In this document: one piece after another, positions 27,001-37,345 of the stretch
How positions within the stretch are numbered: the first letter of the stretch is position 1
Layout of the letters: every line of letters starts with the position of its first letter
Source of the DNA: Spisula solida
Taxonomy: Eukaryota > Mollusca > Bivalvia > Venerida > Mactridae
Reading direction: 5' to 3'
DNA: 64,000 nucleotides
Assembly (NCBI GenBank): GCA_947247005.1
Contig: OX365950.1
Span: 12,350,720 to 12,414,719 of the forward strand
Position numbers and translations under genes: made by a program
Notes under the pieces: model-generated
Seen by the model: the letters and a program-made list of their open reading frames with translations, nothing else
Databases searched by the model: none
Told to the model about the DNA's origin: nothing

Positions 27001-29672
27001 TCAAACGCACGATTGGTACGTATACTTGTAAAACAGTTTGCGACGCGCAACGTTGGAAACATTAAGCTGTAAGGCGTCGAACGAAGTTACCACAGGAGGT
27101 CATGTCTATTCGGACTTTGGTTAATAATAAGAATATATGGTTAAAGAAAGGGTACCTATATACTGAGAACGTTTCATAGACTTCCAATGACAAATAAAGT
27201 AGATAGGTCTACAGTACTAAATTAGTAACTTTTCCGCATATTTGTTGATCAACCCTCGATCGAATTTCCTAATGTCCCAAGGTGTGGTTTGTGACGTCAC
27301 ATATTCCACCAAAGCGTGTCCAATAAAATGGCTTGTATCATCGGGTATTCGACATTACGTCACGTGACTCAAAATGGAAGTCCGATGAACATTTTTAGAT
27401 TTCAAAATGATAGAATGACCGCACTAGCGCTTGTGTTACCTTTCAGAGGTGATATTTTGGTTATAGTTTTAGTTATTATACGCTCATCCAACCATGGCAT
27501 TGTTTTTGTCGACACTCCTGTGTGAAGAGCCCTATAGTATGGTAAGGGCCTGTCCACATTTTTGTCCTGTTTTTATTTTTCAGTATATTTTCAACATGTA
27601 TGCATTTGTAACGGCTCGAGTGCGATATATTTTGACATAAGATTGGTTGTATCTCGAAGATAAATGTATAAGCTTGCTACTGGAGAAAACAGTATGTGAT
27701 TAATTGCCTTTTTGGAAAAGTTACAAGACTGTTTGTAAAGTTGGTGGTGTCGCAATTTTGATACCAGTTACGTCCCTGTTAATCTATATCTAGTGATTGA
27801 GAGACCAGTGAGTCGATACAGACCCCTATGTTTACAACCAGAAACCCCCTGGTTTTCTCAATATGGATACTCTTCAGAAATTGGTCACCATAGCAACGAC
27901 AGAAGAATATTTTAACATGATTCATGAGAAAAAATAAATCTAAGACATAGTTCTATATTATCCAAGAACTTAAACTTAAACCAAAGAGCATGATTTTTTT
28001 GTCATTGAAGACGGTTTTCTTAACCTTATTACATAAATACTAATTAATACAATGTCACTAAGCCCGGTTTTCCTGGAGAACGGCTCATGTATTTTTACGC
28101 GTAACTCTACCATTGGTTTCACTTTGTTGCAAGAGATTCATGTGTATATATATTCCTACGGAAAACTTATAAAGAAATATTTGTACACTTGCCTGCATTC
28201 TTGCAATGTCTCCAAGTATTTGTATTTTGTATTTATTCTTTATTTCGTATTTATTCTTATTGCAGTTGTCCCCGTGGAGAGCGGAGAATGCTGTAGGGAT
28301 CACTTTGATAAAAGGGGTTTATATCGCAGTCAGACATGGTGTCCTATGTATTGTTGTGGGTTTGCTTCGGATGGACTATTCTGCTGTACCGATCCTTTGA
28401 TGAGAGCATTTGATGGCAATAGAGACGTCTTCTGTTCGTCGTGGTTCTGGTATACACAGAATCTGTAAGTTCTTCAACTGTAAAACCATTAATTTTTGCG
28501 GATATTAAATTTCACCGATTTTTGTAAAATAATAATTTGGTTATTAATTCGTGAATTAAAAACATTGATAGCAAAATCTTTTGTTTAGTATAATATAGTT
28601 GGGGTCAATTATTCGAGGGGATTTTAAAATTTCGCAGTAAAGGTCATCCGCGAAATGAACGAAAATTAATCCACTACGATTATCAAAAAAATTACTCAAT
28701 ATAATTCTAAACCCTTCCTAGAACATGCCCTGGCCAAATAGTTTTCACCTATAGTCAGTTTTGACATACCGCGTGGTATGCGACGTAATTTTTGGCTAAG
28801 AACGCAAGTAAATAACTGTCAATAAAACGTTTGAAAACATTGAACCGTCTCGACGATTAAGCGGAGAATGAGCACCTTCCATGCAATTTTTAAAACATGT
28901 TTCAACCAAAGGTAACTGTTTTTGCCGAAACCGACTAAATTTCCTTGATAGCAGTTGAGTCGGTTTCGAGCAAAAACTGTGACATAGTGCACACAAATAT
29001 TGAGCGGCTTGATCGTCGAAGATGTCTCATTAAAATCGTTCAAAGAATAAAATACTTACGTTTTTTAACTTCGTGTTGTTAGGTTTTCACTTGCGTTCTT
29101 AGCCAAGAATTACGTCACGTACTACGTGGCATGACCTCACTGAAAGTGGGATTCAAACTTAAACTGAACGGCGCGATTGATGATACATTTTAAAAGGTTG
29201 TAGAATGGTGTAATGATAAACAGTGTATACGTGTTTGCTGATAAGTTCCACTCTGTTTCTTAATATCTCGATCAAAGGTATTTTTAAAGATTTAAGATCA
29301 CTTTTTTCACAATCAGAGACCATCACATGTGCTCGTCTTACAGCAGGTGCTCGTGAGAATGATGCTCATCATAAAGGTGTAAATCAATACACTGTATAGT
29401 GAAAATTCGCCAGACTTCGAAATGTGCTCGAGATAGGCCGGATACTCGTAATATCGATGCTTGTCATAACGGAGTTTTTGTATATGGTATTTATCCAATG
29501 GTCTTTTTCAACCAGATTGTACATTTTGATTTGAATACTTGTACGCATATTATATACAGTAAAACGTGTTGGTTTATATTCCAGGTGGGCACCTATACTG
29601 ATTGGTTTGGTGATTCTAGCTATCATCATTGCTTGCTGTGTTGGTTGTGTACGATGTTGTTGTTTCATATAA
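20964..29672 (+). CDS. Shisa/CYYR1-like small Cys-rich membrane protein, 3 exons
   Basis: The coding exons are 20964-21021, 28266-28464 and 29585-29672, 345 nt in all (114 residues plus TAA). Phases join cleanly: exon 1 ends in phase 1 (A, donor GTGAGT), exon 2 starts TT after TTATTGCAG and ends in phase 2 (CT, donor GTAAGT), and exon 3 starts G after ATTCCAG. Seen: an N-terminal hydrophobic signal peptide (MCKFVVTATCCLLVIALE), a Cys-rich ectodomain with GECC, WCPMYCCG and FCC clusters, a helix (LIGLVILAIIIACCVGC) near residues 90-107, and a tail ending RCCCFI. Known: Shisa-like proteins are type I membrane proteins with a CC...C..YCCG...YCC ectodomain; vertebrate members act on receptor trafficking, and many molluscan ones are uncharacterised. 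Inferred: it is a minimal member without the PPxY-type Pro-rich tail common in the family. The tail Cys cluster could be palmitoylated. Function is not known. A possible AATAAA lies at 29840-29845. Confidence 0.85.
21328..21400 (-). repeat. tRNA-like sequence
   Basis: The minus strand contains TTGATGGGTAGATGCGACTA and GTGGGTTCGAATTCCGCC, like RNA polymerase III boxes A and B. The cloverleaf is imperfect; it is probably a SINE fragment. Confidence 0.35.
21510..21640 (+). mobile_element. tRNA-derived SINE, copy 1
   Basis: The tRNA-like head has a box A (TAGCTCAATAGTTAGCGCG) and box B (GGTTCAAATAC), followed by a body CATATTTCAGCAGAAAGCTC shared with copies at 32174 and 38003. It lies in intron 1 of the Shisa-like gene. 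Confidence 0.65.
21953..21970 (+). repeat. ATA microsatellite
   Basis: Six ATA/AAT units in Shisa-like intron 1, followed by GATAAAGACTTTATTTTACG, a short inverted run. Confidence 0.8.
22106..22634. repeat. 19-bp minisatellite in Shisa-like intron 1
   Basis: About 27 copies of TAACAATGTAAGGGTTGTA, with GGGTTGT/GGGTCGT variants that cluster (the TCG form around 22380-22470). No minus-strand frame has stops in the unit, which creates false proteins of up to 219 residues. Confidence 0.95.
24106..24117 (+). repeat. C12 homopolymer
   Basis: Twelve C in a row within the foldback element, between its short outer end and long arm. The length is prone to sequencing error. Confidence 0.9.
24321..24780 (+). 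repeat. Foldback element, left long inverted arm
   Basis: This 460-bp arm pairs with 27371-27830 over its whole length with only a few mismatches. It contains GGCTCTTCACACAGGAGTGT and CTCGAGCCGTTACAAATGCA. Confidence 0.85.
25489..26277. repeat. Inner inverted repeat inside the foldback element
   Basis: CGCGGTATCAGAAATGGCGC at the left and the inverted GGTGCGCCATTTCATATCAC at the right define a ~790-bp segment. A third direct copy of the motif (GTGCGCCATTTCCTATACCA) lies at about 26450. It may be a nested element. Confidence 0.4.
27371..27830 (-). repeat. Foldback element, right long inverted arm
   Basis: Reverse complement of 24321-24780. Transcribed as part of the Shisa-like intron, the two arms would form a ~460-bp double-stranded stem around a ~2.6-kb loop. 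Confidence 0.85.
28266..28464 (+). CDS. Shisa-like gene, exon 2 (Cys-rich ectodomain)
   Basis: The exon encodes VPVESGECCRDH through FWYTQN, with nine Cys in about 65 residues. The open frame continues upstream to 28052, but that part is intron and the end of the foldback element. The acceptor is CTTATTGCAG and the donor CT|GTAAGTT. The element's right end stops at about 28088, so only about 177 bp separates it from this acceptor. Confidence 0.85.
28766..29135. mobile_element. Inverted-repeat MITE in Shisa-like intron 2
   Basis: ACCGCGTGGTATGCGACGTA plus TTGGCTAAGAACGCAAGT on the left is repeated inverted at 29090-29135. An inner pair (TTTTTGCCGAAACCGACTAA / AGTCGGTTTCGAGCAAAAAC) also folds. 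No protein is coded. Confidence 0.65.
29585..29672 (+). CDS. Shisa-like gene, exon 3 (membrane helix and tail)
   Basis: The acceptor is TATATTCCAG. With the CT of exon 2 the exon encodes LWAPILIG..., then a 20-residue Ile/Leu/Val/Ala-rich helix, a GCVRCCC cluster and TAA. Since the tail is only a few residues long, the protein has almost no cytosolic domain. Confidence 0.8.
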
Positions 29673-29839
29673 GGATTATATTCACATGACGGTGCAATGG
29701 ACATCCACAGTAAGAACACGTTTAAGGCCAAGACAAAATTAATATTGAGGTTCTGATAACCCTACTTACCCTAATTTCCCATTTTCCTAAACTTTTCATT
29801 GGCACTTTGATGGTAGGTAATTTTCCAGTGAATACAATC

Positions 29840-29845
29840 AATAAA
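29840..29845 (+). promoter_or_regulatory. Candidate poly(A) signal of Shisa-like gene
   Basis: AATAAA is present 168 bp after the stop codon. It is the first canonical hexamer I see downstream. Confidence 0.4.
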
Positions 29846-30389
29846 ATAATTTTAAAAGACAACTAATTTTCCTACCTGCCTTCCTACTCTATTTTCTCAG
29901 CATGGTACTAGAAACTCAATATAAATTTGTAAGGCCTAATGTTGGTATATGGTTGATTCTATATCAATTACGTTTTACTAACATTGTAACCAGTATCCGC
30001 GAATTTTTGTTGGTTAAAATTAAAAACCATTTGTAATGAAAAATCCGTACATTTTATCTATAAGTTATCTCTTGTTTTTTTTCATAAGAATATAAACAAG
30101 TTATTATTATACAGTTACATAGAAGCAATATTATAGCACGGAAAGATACGTGTGCATCTCATTTAGCATCTCTCGTCTGAAAATTGTGCTCGGCTGGCTT
30201 ACTGTCTTCCTTGTCCGACTTCCTGTTATCTGTTTTACAGTTCCATTTTGAAATGCGATTATTTTTAACACACTATTTCCGTAGAAATAATATTTTTATT
30301 TAAAATCTTGATTATTTTCACGAATTTCAGATTCGACACAAAATACATGAAGAGACTGACGGGAATACGGATGGCAACATTATTGAGTA

Positions 30390-30633
30390 CAGTGCAACCT
30401 CTCCAGAGCGACCCTCCACTAGAGCAGCAACCTCTCCAGAGTGACCCTCCACTAGAGCGACAAACTCTCCAGACCGACCCTCCGTAGAGCAGCAACCTCT
30501 CCAGAACAGCCACCCTTAAGCTACATATCGTTATGCTCAAGAAGCAGTTACATTTACTGACTAACAATATATGTACAACAAACAAACTTTGATTTTCGTT
30601 TTCAAAAGGTGTTGCTCTAGAGAGGTTGTACTG
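30390..30633. mobile_element. Pogo-like MITE with expanded terminal repeat
   Basis: The ends CAGTGCAACCTCTC and GAGAGGTTGTACTG are flanked by TA. The left end contains ~3.5 copies of a ~33-bp unit (CCTCTCCAGAGCGACCCTCC...) at 30399-30510, probably a slippage expansion. Confidence 0.6.
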
Positions 30634-31687
30634 TACATGTGTAATGAGTATCCCATCCAAAGCAATACTATGCATCATTATATAACCATATTGCTGACAT
30701 ACATTCCTTTGACATATTCCAGAAAGTGCACACTGTCAACCTGTCTGAAATGATTTCCTTCTAAATGACATCGTTTCACTTTACTTTTAGTTCCAAATGA
30801 AACAACGTCCACAAATATATGTTCTGGCACACCGTGTATATGTTCCCCATACTCTCAATTTAAACCAGCGGTGTGAGTTTAAGAAATATGTGTGCATGTA
30901 TGAAATGGTTTGGTACTAGAAACCATGCTCTTGAAGCTCGCATGTTCATTAAAAAGTAAGAATACTCATTGCTTGGAGAGTATCTAACCCATTTTTGGTA
31001 CAATAGTCTCTTGCGATGAGCAACAGCAACAACAAAAAACAACAAACACTTTATTAACTCGAATCATTTACAATAACATAAGCATGAGTACAAATGTATA
31101 TATAATATATAAATGAATTTGAACAATTATTGATGTAGACAGGCAGTGATCGGAGTGTATAACGGTAGAGCAAATCATTATATAGACAGAATACGGTGAT
31201 ATTTTATAACAGTAATATAAGGGGAATAATCGTAGATTGCTTAAATCAAATTTAGCAAGGGATATCACTAGAGCGAGATGGGTGTAGTTCTCGCTATAAT
31301 CTGTGTTAAATTTGACGGAATTGCATCCGAAGATTTAGAGAGGGGATCCGGGATTAGGACCGCTCCTGGAATTGTGACAAACATGATTTTTTAAATATTG
31401 CCACTAGTTTATCAGGACTAAGAGACAAGACAACCCTCTACGAAAAATCTGATTGGACCCTCTGTGAGCAAAATAGCTGGTCGGACCCCTTCTAGAAAAA
31501 GGAGGTGGTTAGACCACCTTTGAGACAAAGTTCAGCGGATCCGCGTATGAAACGTAATCGTGATTTCTTTGAAAATGGTATACCTATGCTAGGATAGGTA
31601 TTAGACTACTAGTATATATGTTGAATATATGGCTACCATTAAAATTGAGCAACCCTAATATCGACTCACACAAATTCTATAATAGTT

Positions 31688-31917
31688 CGCTGGCTTAGAC
31701 TTAGAAGGTCGTATGTACAAAATCAATAACTTAAGACAAAAGGGAAAAACTGTCTGAAAACTGCTCTTTACTTATAGAAAAACAAGCTTTTTAAACTTCA
31801 GTTTGTTCATGAAAATAGGCTCATAAGAAGCGCATTGAGATGCAGATTTCAAACATGCACGAGTCTTAAAAGGTCGAAAGTAACTTACTTACGACCTTCT
31901 AATTCTAAGCCAGTGAT
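31688..31917. mobile_element. Inverted-repeat MITE
   Basis: GCTGGCTTAGACTTAGAAGG at the left and CGACCTTCTAATTCTAAGCC at the right are inverted across 230 bp. Part of the interior resembles 32570-32690. Confidence 0.55.
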
Positions 31918-32173
31918 TTGAGCATCATGTTTGTGATTCGGGTAAATAAAGCAAACTGTAAGATGGAAGAAAGTGATGTTCACGTTTATATCTGTCCTGA
32001 CAAATATGACATGTATCGATATTTATTACAAGATTAATTCTGATTTTTTATTTTTATTTAAAACAGTAAATTGTATCTATTGTGTGTAACATAGTTTGTG
32101 ATTAAATCATGTTTTGCAAAGTAGACGTTCTTGTTGTTGTCATTCCCAATGTGCAAGACTTTAACAGCCAATT

Positions 32174-32310
32174 CAGGAACGTAGCTCAGTGGTTAGGGCG
32201 CTGGTCGTCTAATCTGGCGACCCGGGTTCAAATACCGGTGGAGGCACACATATGCCTGCCATATTTCAGCAGAAAGCTGACTGGCAAATAAGGGATATGC
32301 TCGGCATTTA
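32174..32310 (+). mobile_element. tRNA-derived SINE, copy 2
   Basis: The best-preserved head: CGTAGCTCAGTGGTTAGGGC and GGGTTCAAATACCGG. The body CATATTTCAGCAGAAAGCTG is followed by ACTGGCAAATAA and ATGCTCGGCATT as in copy 3. Confidence 0.7.
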
Positions 32311-32814
32311 AAGAAAGAATAAAAGGGATGTACAGAGTTATCGTCCCTCATACGATATTGGTGAGAGCAGACTGGATTTGATCAGATGTTGGACAACAAG
32401 AGACACACCCTAGGATAAAACTGGGTGTTTGATCCAGCCAGGTCCGACATGGTCTGATATCATTATGTGTGAAATGTATGCAGAGTTGACATTTTTCGAT
32501 GGCTTAAAAGAATAAGATCATACTTTTTTAGAAACCGTCAAGAAAAATAAATATCTAAAAACATCTCTTTATCTACCGAAACCAGCTTTTTGTACTTGAG
32601 TTTGTTCGACATGACTTATCCCGATTTTTATAAAAACTAGTTGGCCTACACAAGAAGCGCCTTGTGGTGCAAATTCCAAATATGTATGGAATTATGAGTA
32701 TGCGTGTATACGTTTCGTAGATATCGCAGACAGTCAGCCGGACTGACACAAAATCTGAGTCTGATATCATTAGGACAACCAGACATTTTCGGGCCTTCAT
32801 GAAATTCATATGTT

Positions 32815-33060
32815 CCTTATATTCCGCCCCTGAGACATTATTGGATAAACTCAATAGATCCGGATGCTACACACCCGATCGAGAAATGGCAATATTGCGA
32901 CAAAAGGTCACCGGGATTGACGTTATGACAGTGACCCTTGCGTAAATAACTACTATTTTTAGCTCAGAAGCCCTTATTATGGGCCTACTAGTATTTAGGG
33001 AATTGATCCCAACCCCTGACTAGCCATATATTCCTTCTATAAGAATATAAAATAATTGTA
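32815..33060. repeat. Diverged partial copy of the 35.5-kb element
   Basis: Shared blocks in the same order include ATGCTACACACC, AAAGGTCACC, GACAGTGACCCTTGCG, TTTTTAGCT and CCCGACCCCT/CCAACCCCT. No inverted ends are kept. Confidence 0.5.
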
Positions 33061-35159
33061 ATAATTATTGCTAATTGTAAACGCAATTCCACAGCGACTG
33101 TTATCGTAATGAGTGGACATGTTTTGGAAACCCTACGCCCAAAGCCACTTAAACCGATGCGCGACCTTGGTCACATGATATAAGAAATATTACGTGCATT
33201 GTGTTGACTATAGATCTTCTATATTCTAAACATCACTCCAACGAGTTAGGTGTTCGGCACAAACCTTGTATGTTGTGACAACTGCCCTGCATAATTTATC
33301 TCTCTCTTTCTCTTTATATTGTTATTATTACGAATAAATCAATTTGACTGCCGAACTACGCCTTGTGACAACTAGCCTGTATCAGCCGGAACCGGAAAGC
33401 TGGAGGACTTCACGAAATTCAGGATTTCACGCTACACCAGTATTGGTCGGCAGAAAATAGTTCATTGTCAACTAAGTCTAAATAATATGTAAGAGTTATT
33501 AAATTTTAAAAGCGCAAAAATGTCTTCAATAAGCAGAAATAATTAATTCTAAACGTAGTACTATTGATTTAAAAAAACAACAAAGCGCATTTAAAGCCCT
33601 TAAGTGTATAGTTTTCCAATACATCAACGATCGTAAATAATGAAATACTTTATTACTATATACTACAGCGCAGTCTCTCTCACAAACTCAACTTTTACAA
33701 CTGGTTCATACGTTCGATCAACAAAGGTTTTGTGAACTTTAAAAAAGAAGAAGAAAAAGCATACATACCGCATATTAAATTAGACAGAAAAAGCGTGTCA
33801 CTACCCAGGTCATGCGATCGGTGAAAAGCATATTATGTCGCAGGGTTTCACGCATCAATCGTTCACAGTCTTGACTGATATTACATACAGTATTATAGTT
33901 AAAAACATACAAATATGTCGCTTTGAGGGCTAGTGTACGGATGTTACATATTCAGTTCAGCGCAACAAAATTAAAGACTTAATAGACAACATAATGACGA
34001 AACTTGCTAAGGATGTTACAAAATTGTGCAATCTGAATTTTTAATCTGCAAAATTGTATCTACGTGGTTGCATGTGGACTTTATCATCTATGTAAGGTAT
34101 GACAATCATTATGTTTTTGTGAACTCTCTATTTACATACAATGAAATGACGTCACGTTTGTTGTTAATCTGTTGATTTCTATAATTAACGTTAATTGACA
34201 CTAATTGTAACATGTTTTGTTAAACTGTCTCGTCAAATATTTACATAAAAACTAAATGTAAGTTGTACAGGCTATGTCAATCTGTTTTGTATACATACAC
34301 ATCGTAATTCAAATACATGTAAATATGTAAACCCAATTATGAAGTAGTTGTCATAAACCTGTGGTTTAAAAATGCACAACGAGATCGCTTCGTATTTGTA
34401 TAATATTTAACTATGTTGATAATATCGAATATTACATAGATCTATGTCGTGCTGTGGGAAAACTACCAAGGGTATAATAATGAAAGACGATAGTATCGAT
34501 CTTAAAGTAAACCAAGCATTGATCAATAAACTTTTTAATTCTATCAATAACAAAATTGACAACAACAACACCTTGAAAATGTGACCCGGCTTGACCCGAA
34601 ATCGTAGTTGTATAATCGCGTGGTTTTATCTAAGCACTTACGGAAACAGAAAAAAATACTCTACAAAAACAACTACAAGTTGTAGTCAATGGCTCAGCAG
34701 TAGGCCCCTATTAACAAAGCTCCAACAAAATTCATACCAGACCCAAATGTGTAGTTCTTAAAGCGATATAGTTCGGAATTTAAAATTGAGCGTTAGTTTA
34801 AGATGTCCGTAAGTGTTTTTTTTTCAAACAATACCCTGGAAAGAAGCCAAACGTTTACAAGTGTATACGCTCTATTTAAATCGACCTTGGTTAGTCTGTA
34901 ACAATAGCTGCCCGCATACCATAAATATTACGCCCGGACAGATCTGAAAATAAAGTGTGTGTCGATCACGCTATTTAACCATATAATCCTAACTGTGTTC
35001 CATGATCCTAATGCTAGCTACATGCATGATTACACTTATTTTGTCTACCTCTATGTAAGAAGATAATTCTAACTGTGTTCCATGTTTCTAACGTTGTACA
35101 AACATGGCTGCCAAAAACATGATATAGATGACATCTCAAACCCTTATTTGAACATTAAG
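33061..35159. other. No gene seen
   Basis: AT-rich intergenic sequence with a short CT run (33298-33315). No exon candidates. Confidence 0.5.
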
Positions 35160-35350
35160 GAGTAAAACCTCAATAATATCAGCCTTATTGATAAGACAAC
35201 CTTTACGACCCTTGAGGACTTACCGCATTATTGAGTTGGTGTAAATATTGAGGTTCAAAAGATGTTAATGAAACTGAACCTGAAATTTTTTTTGGTCTTA
35301 ATTGTGAGGTGGTCTTATTGTTTCGGTGGTCATTATGCAAGGTTTTACTG
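35160..35350. mobile_element. Pogo-like MITE
   Basis: GAGTAAAACCTCAATAATAT at the left and GCAAGGTTTTACTG at the right are inverted. An inner ATTGAGTTGGTGTAAATATT also relates to the ends. Confidence 0.45.
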
Positions 35351-35485
35351 CATTAGAAATTACGGTACAACAATTATAGACAAGTTAATGTACTTCAGAC
35401 CTGTTTCGTAAAATATTTTAAATCTTTATATTTTAAAGGTAGCTTCCGACTTTTCATTAGTTTTCATTAGTAGCAGTTTCACTAA

Positions 35486-35988
35486 TATCCTTTCCGCTAC
35501 CACGATTTTTATGGGGCCAACGAGAAATTCATATAGACCCTATAACTCCGTCCTTGGAAAATTATTGACTTGTAGCACTGATAAAAACTCGATACATCCG
35601 TATGCTACACACCTGCCCGAAAGTGAAAGTAGGGAAAATTGTCAAGATTTCGACTAAAGGTCACCAGAAATGACGATGTGACAGTGACCCTTGCGCGAAA
35701 AGCCCTTTTTTTAGCTTGGTAGGCCTAATTTTGGGCCCCTTAAGGGCATTAATCCCGACCCCTTTGTCTAGCCTTATATTCCTCATAATGAAAAATAAAA
35801 ACTTCTTTAAAGAGGGCCAACTGGCCCAAAAACCAGTGCACGACCTTGGGCCCGTAATATCCTTAAGTCTGGGATGCAGGTGTATCCATGACAGCAAAAT
35901 TTAGGCATTTAGGTCGAAAACTACGGAAGGCCGAAATGGTCATCCCGGCCAGTCTGCATTAGTACGCTATGGTAGCGGAAAGGATATA
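35486..35988. mobile_element. TIR element, 503 bp
   Basis: ATATCCTTTCCGCTACCACG on the left and GGTAGCGGAAAGGATAT on the right are inverted. Its interior (35530-35800) is related to 32815-33060, so both belong to one repeat family. Confidence 0.6.
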
Positions 35989-36679
35989 ATGTGTCTCGAA
36001 GCAAAGACTTAATATACTGTATAGTTAGGTCTTTGTTCGTAGGCTATTTGATCCTTCACACCGACTCTTCATTATGCGAGTGTATATTAACTTCGCTAAA
36101 ATGATTGATGTCGATTATTATGTATATTATTTTCGCACTTGTTTCATAATAATAGGCCTTTTTTGTCATCTGTCATGCTGACATAATACATAATATTCGT
36201 ACTCGCCTGTTCGTCCAAAGGACGACAGCTGAGTGAGCGTGGGCTGCTCGTTCGCTAGTTTGTGGGAAGTATTTGGAAGGCGAAAGACACTTGTTTATGA
36301 AAAGACGTTGGTCAAGGGAGGTCATACTCGACAAAACACATGGTTTATATAACCTTCGTTTTGATTCAATGGATACGCTGAACTGTGCTAGTCAAATGCA
36401 ACATTGAAATTTTGCTTTTAGTAGACATGACGTCATGTATTGGTGCCAAAGTCGGCCAATCAAAATGCTGGATGTTACATTCTAACTCTAATTGAGGTCT
36501 GTGAAGTTGACAGTTAGTTGTTAGTTCTAACTTCTTCATTCAGATGCTCAGTCAAAATTTAATATGTAAACTAATTTCTAACAATTCAGAAGTTCGTTCA
36601 GAAATTTATTTAGAAGTTTACTCGAAATTTGATATTTAGAAGTTTTGTCCGGGTAGAAGTTTATTGTACTTAAATTGTA

Positions 36680-36855
36680 TTAAACATGAATCGGTTTGGC
36701 CATCTGATGCAAAATTAGTTTTACACATTACTAGAGTAAACAGATAAGTTCAGTATTGTACTTAAAACTTCACTAGTAAACCGTACACATCTGATTTATC
36801 CTCCTTTGCGGTATAACAGCTTTTCCGCCTTTCGCGTTATCCTGGGCACACTATA
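36680..36855. repeat. Dispersed repeat, copy A
   Basis: See 46890-47085. It lies just upstream of the CRAL-TRIO coding region, ending ~310 bp before the acceptor of the first coding exon. Confidence 0.45.
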
Positions 36856-37185
36856 AGATTTTATTTATTCTTTGTAATTTGCTTTGCACCCATATGTATA
36901 CATCTCATGCTTTGTTTGTGTTTAATATGTTTACCATGTGTTATATCAGCAACGAAATAAATAATTACAAAAAAAAGAAGTTTATTGTACTTAATAGTAT
37001 TTATGTTTTAACTATTAGGCCTACCTATTATAAACACTTCTCTGATGAAAGCTAAACTGTATAAATCGGTGACATAAAGACTAGTCTATAAAGCTGATAA
37101 GCCCATGAGACCCCTAATACATGTAGGCAACATCAACATCCATACATGTACATATTTGTATTACAGAGAATCACGAACAGTAACT

Positions 37186-37345
37186 ATGGAGGATCCGGAC
37201 AAGGATTATGTATGTAGCTTGGATGAGAAATCTTTAACACAGGCTTCGCTTGAACTGAACGAATACCCCTTTGATCGTCTGGCAGCAGTAAAAGCTTTCA
37301 GGAAATGGATTCTTGAACAAAAGGATTGGCTACACTCTCCTACAA
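37186..37345 (+). CDS. CRAL-TRIO gene, coding exon 1 (residues 1-53)
   Basis: The exon begins at 37167 after TATTACAG; translation starts at the ATG at 37186. It encodes MEDPDKDYVCSLDEKSLTQA through HSPT and ends in phase 1 (A|GTAACT). No in-frame stop lies between the acceptor and the ATG, so a longer N-terminus from an upstream exon is not excluded, but the Kozak context is good. Confidence 0.8.

Larger units (their letters stand above)
23954..28088. mobile_element. 4.1-kb foldback transposon-like element
   Basis: The outer ends 23954-23989 and 28053-28088 are ~35-bp inverted repeats (ATGAGCCGTTCTCCAGGAAA...). Much longer inner arms, 24321-24780 and 27371-27830 (460 bp each, nearly identical, with weaker similarity for ~50 bp more), are also inverted. 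No transposase frame is visible, so it is non-autonomous or degenerate. It fills most of intron 1 of the Shisa-like gene. Target-site duplication is not clear. Confidence 0.75.

Noticed and set aside
28052..28265. N-terminal extension of Shisa exon 2 (MSLSPVFLENGS...)
   Set aside because: It reads through the foldback element's end and intron; the exon 1 signal peptide at 20964 gives a better, phase-matched start.
35661..35897. 78-residue minus frame
   Set aside because: It lies wholly inside the 503-bp TIR element and matches no family.
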